A stretch of 64,000 nucleotides of DNA, taken from the NCBI RefSeq assembly GCF_000620305.1, contig NZ_KK211100.1, forward strand, positions 114,467 through 178,466. The letters are read 5' to 3'. Shown piece by piece: positions 63,160-64,000 of this stretch. This DNA comes from Desulfitibacter alkalitolerans DSM 16504 (lineage in GTDB: Bacteria; Bacillota; DSM-16504; Desulfitibacterales; Desulfitibacteraceae). The notes under the pieces were generated by a model that was not told the origin of the DNA, made no database searches, and worked only from the letters and a program-made list of their open reading frames with translations. Both the position numbers and the translations under genes were made by a program. The stretch's first letter is position 1. The number at the start of each line of letters is the position of its first letter.

Positions 63160-64000
63160 TTACCTTATCACCTTTCGTTTCTTTCTCTGCTTTATCATCA
63201 ACAAAGTCACATTCCTTTGAAGTACAAACAATTTTATTTTCTTTTTTTGAGTTCTTTTCCACCAAGAACCCTTTACACTCTGGACAAGCTAATCCTGTTG
63301 GTTTATCCCATGAGACAAAATCACATTCAGGATAGCTACTGCAGCCATAGAATATTCTTCCCTTTTTACTTTTACGTATTATAATATCTCCAGCCTTACA
63401 CTGTGGACACTTAACTCCAATGTTTTCAATGATAGGCTTGGTGTTTCTGCATTCGGGAAAGCCTGGACATGCAAGAAACTTGCCGTATCTCCCCATTTTA
63501 ATAACCATATTTCTACCACATTTTTCGCATAGCTCCTCAGAGACTTCATCTTCGAGCTCAATCTTGCCTATTTCATTTTCCGCCTTGTCAAGGAGCTTCT
63601 CAAAGGGACTGAAGAACTTATCAATAACTTCCTTCCATGTGGCAGTCCCCGCCTCAATTTTATCCAACTCTTCTTCCATTTTTGCAGTAAATTCCACATT
63701 AATTATGGAAGAAAAGTACTCATCTAACAGCTCTGTAACTAAATATCCAAGGTCAGTAGGCTGAAAATTCTTTTGTATTCTTTGTACATAACCCCTGGCA
63801 ATGATAGTTTCTATAATGGGGGCATATGTACTTGGCCTTCCTATGCCTAGTTCCTCCAGTGTTTTTACAAGTGATGCTTCGGTAAACCTTGGAGGCGGTT
63901 GAGTAAAATGCTGTTTAGGAATAATATCTAATGCCAGCAGCTTATCTCCCTCTGCTACCTCAGGCAAAATACCCTCCTCCAGTTCCTCCTCTGTGTTATC
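63149..64000 (-). CDS. topA: DNA topoisomerase I, C-terminal part (5' end beyond window)
   Basis: 283 C-terminal residues; the gene continues past the right edge. The visible part starts in the toprim-distal catalytic region, with [28 protein letters not shown], the family motif that precedes the active-site gate. Three four-cysteine zinc ribbons follow: CEKCGRNM...[15 protein letters not shown]...CSSYPEC and CPECKGFL...CTSKEC. The enzyme relaxes negative supercoils. The tyrosine lies outside the window. Confidence 0.96.
   Translation of the reverse strand, partial: DNTEEELEEGILPEVAEGDKLLALDIIPKQHFTQPPPRFTEASLVKTLEELGIGRPSTYAPIIETIIARGYVQRIQKNFQPTDLGYLVTELLDEYFSSIINVEFTAKMEEELDKIEAGTATWKEVIDKFFSPFEKLLDKAENEIGKIELEDEVSEELCEKCGRNMVIKMGRYGKFLACPGFPECRNTKPIIENIGVKCPQCKAGDIIIRKSKKGRIFYGCSSYPECDFVSWDKPTGLACPECKGFLVEKNSKKENKIVCTSKECDFVDDKAEKETKGDKVNAH

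Overview
The window is a 64-kb block of low-GC Firmicutes core chromosome in which every gene I can support lies on the minus strand. The organism is very probably an endospore-forming member of the Clostridia. The evidence is SpoVS, dipicolinate synthase DpaA/DpaB, YlmC/YmxH, a PdaB/YlxY-type deacetylase, TepA and a SpoIIIE/FtsK translocase, together with a Gram-positive PolC, CodY, RNase Y, RNase J and the MEP isoprenoid genes dxr and ispG. Gene order follows the Bacillus subtilis topA-to-spoVS segment closely, with some losses and insertions. I cannot name the genus; a Peptococcaceae-like or related clostridial lineage is a guess.

Read in the direction of transcription (high to low coordinates), the layout is as follows. 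(a) 64000-57800: topA (cut by the window edge), trmFO, xerC/codV, hslV, hslU, codY, then directly rpsB; the fla/che block that B. subtilis carries between codY and rpsB is absent. (b) 57821-46370: rpsB, tsf, pyrH, frr, a small PASTA-like ORF, uppS, cdsA, a YtvI/AI-2E-type permease, dxr, rseP, ispG, proS and a family-2 glycosyltransferase (translation, lipid-carrier and isoprenoid genes). (c) 46355-42669: polC, which lacks the built-in proofreading exonuclease. (d) 42498-35024: the nusA-infB operon (rimP, nusA, ylxR, ylxQ, infB, rbfA, nrnA, truB, ribF). (e) 34944-27437: a small DUF4258-like gene, rpsO, pnp, ylxY, dacF, mlpA, dut, a small membrane protein and ymxH, with hairpin terminators between many of them. 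(f) 27227-21659: dapB, dpaA, dpaB, asd, dapG, dapA (lysine/diaminopimelate and spore dipicolinate synthesis; five of these six appear to start with TTG or have it as the best start). (g) 21620-21200: a structured intergenic region, then rnj, tepA and ylzJ. (h) 18196-1: a Na/Pi-type transporter, uppP, ftsK/spoIIIE, rodZ, rimO, pgsA, a small membrane protein, a short FtsH-like AAA protease, pncC, a membrane-anchored metallophosphoesterase, recA, rny, an unknown gene, ymdB, spoVS, an M19 dipeptidase and a PHP phosphoesterase.

Regulatory sequence is unusually readable. I see strong sigma-A type promoters with 17-bp spacers for recA (with a LexA-like box), rny, rnj, rpsO and rpsB. There is a close match to a sigma-H promoter before spoVS and a possible sigma-K promoter before dpaA. 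Many intrinsic terminators are present, several overlapping the stop codon they follow.

The items most worth a second look are the exonuclease-less PolC, the attenuator-like fold between dapA and rnj with repeated GTCTAA hairpin loops, the structured leaders of the two main mRNA-decay enzymes (rny, rnj), the PASTA-like small gene with only a non-canonical AUU start available, and the compact FtsH paralogue. I found no mobile element, CRISPR array, tRNA/rRNA gene, phage gene or defence system.
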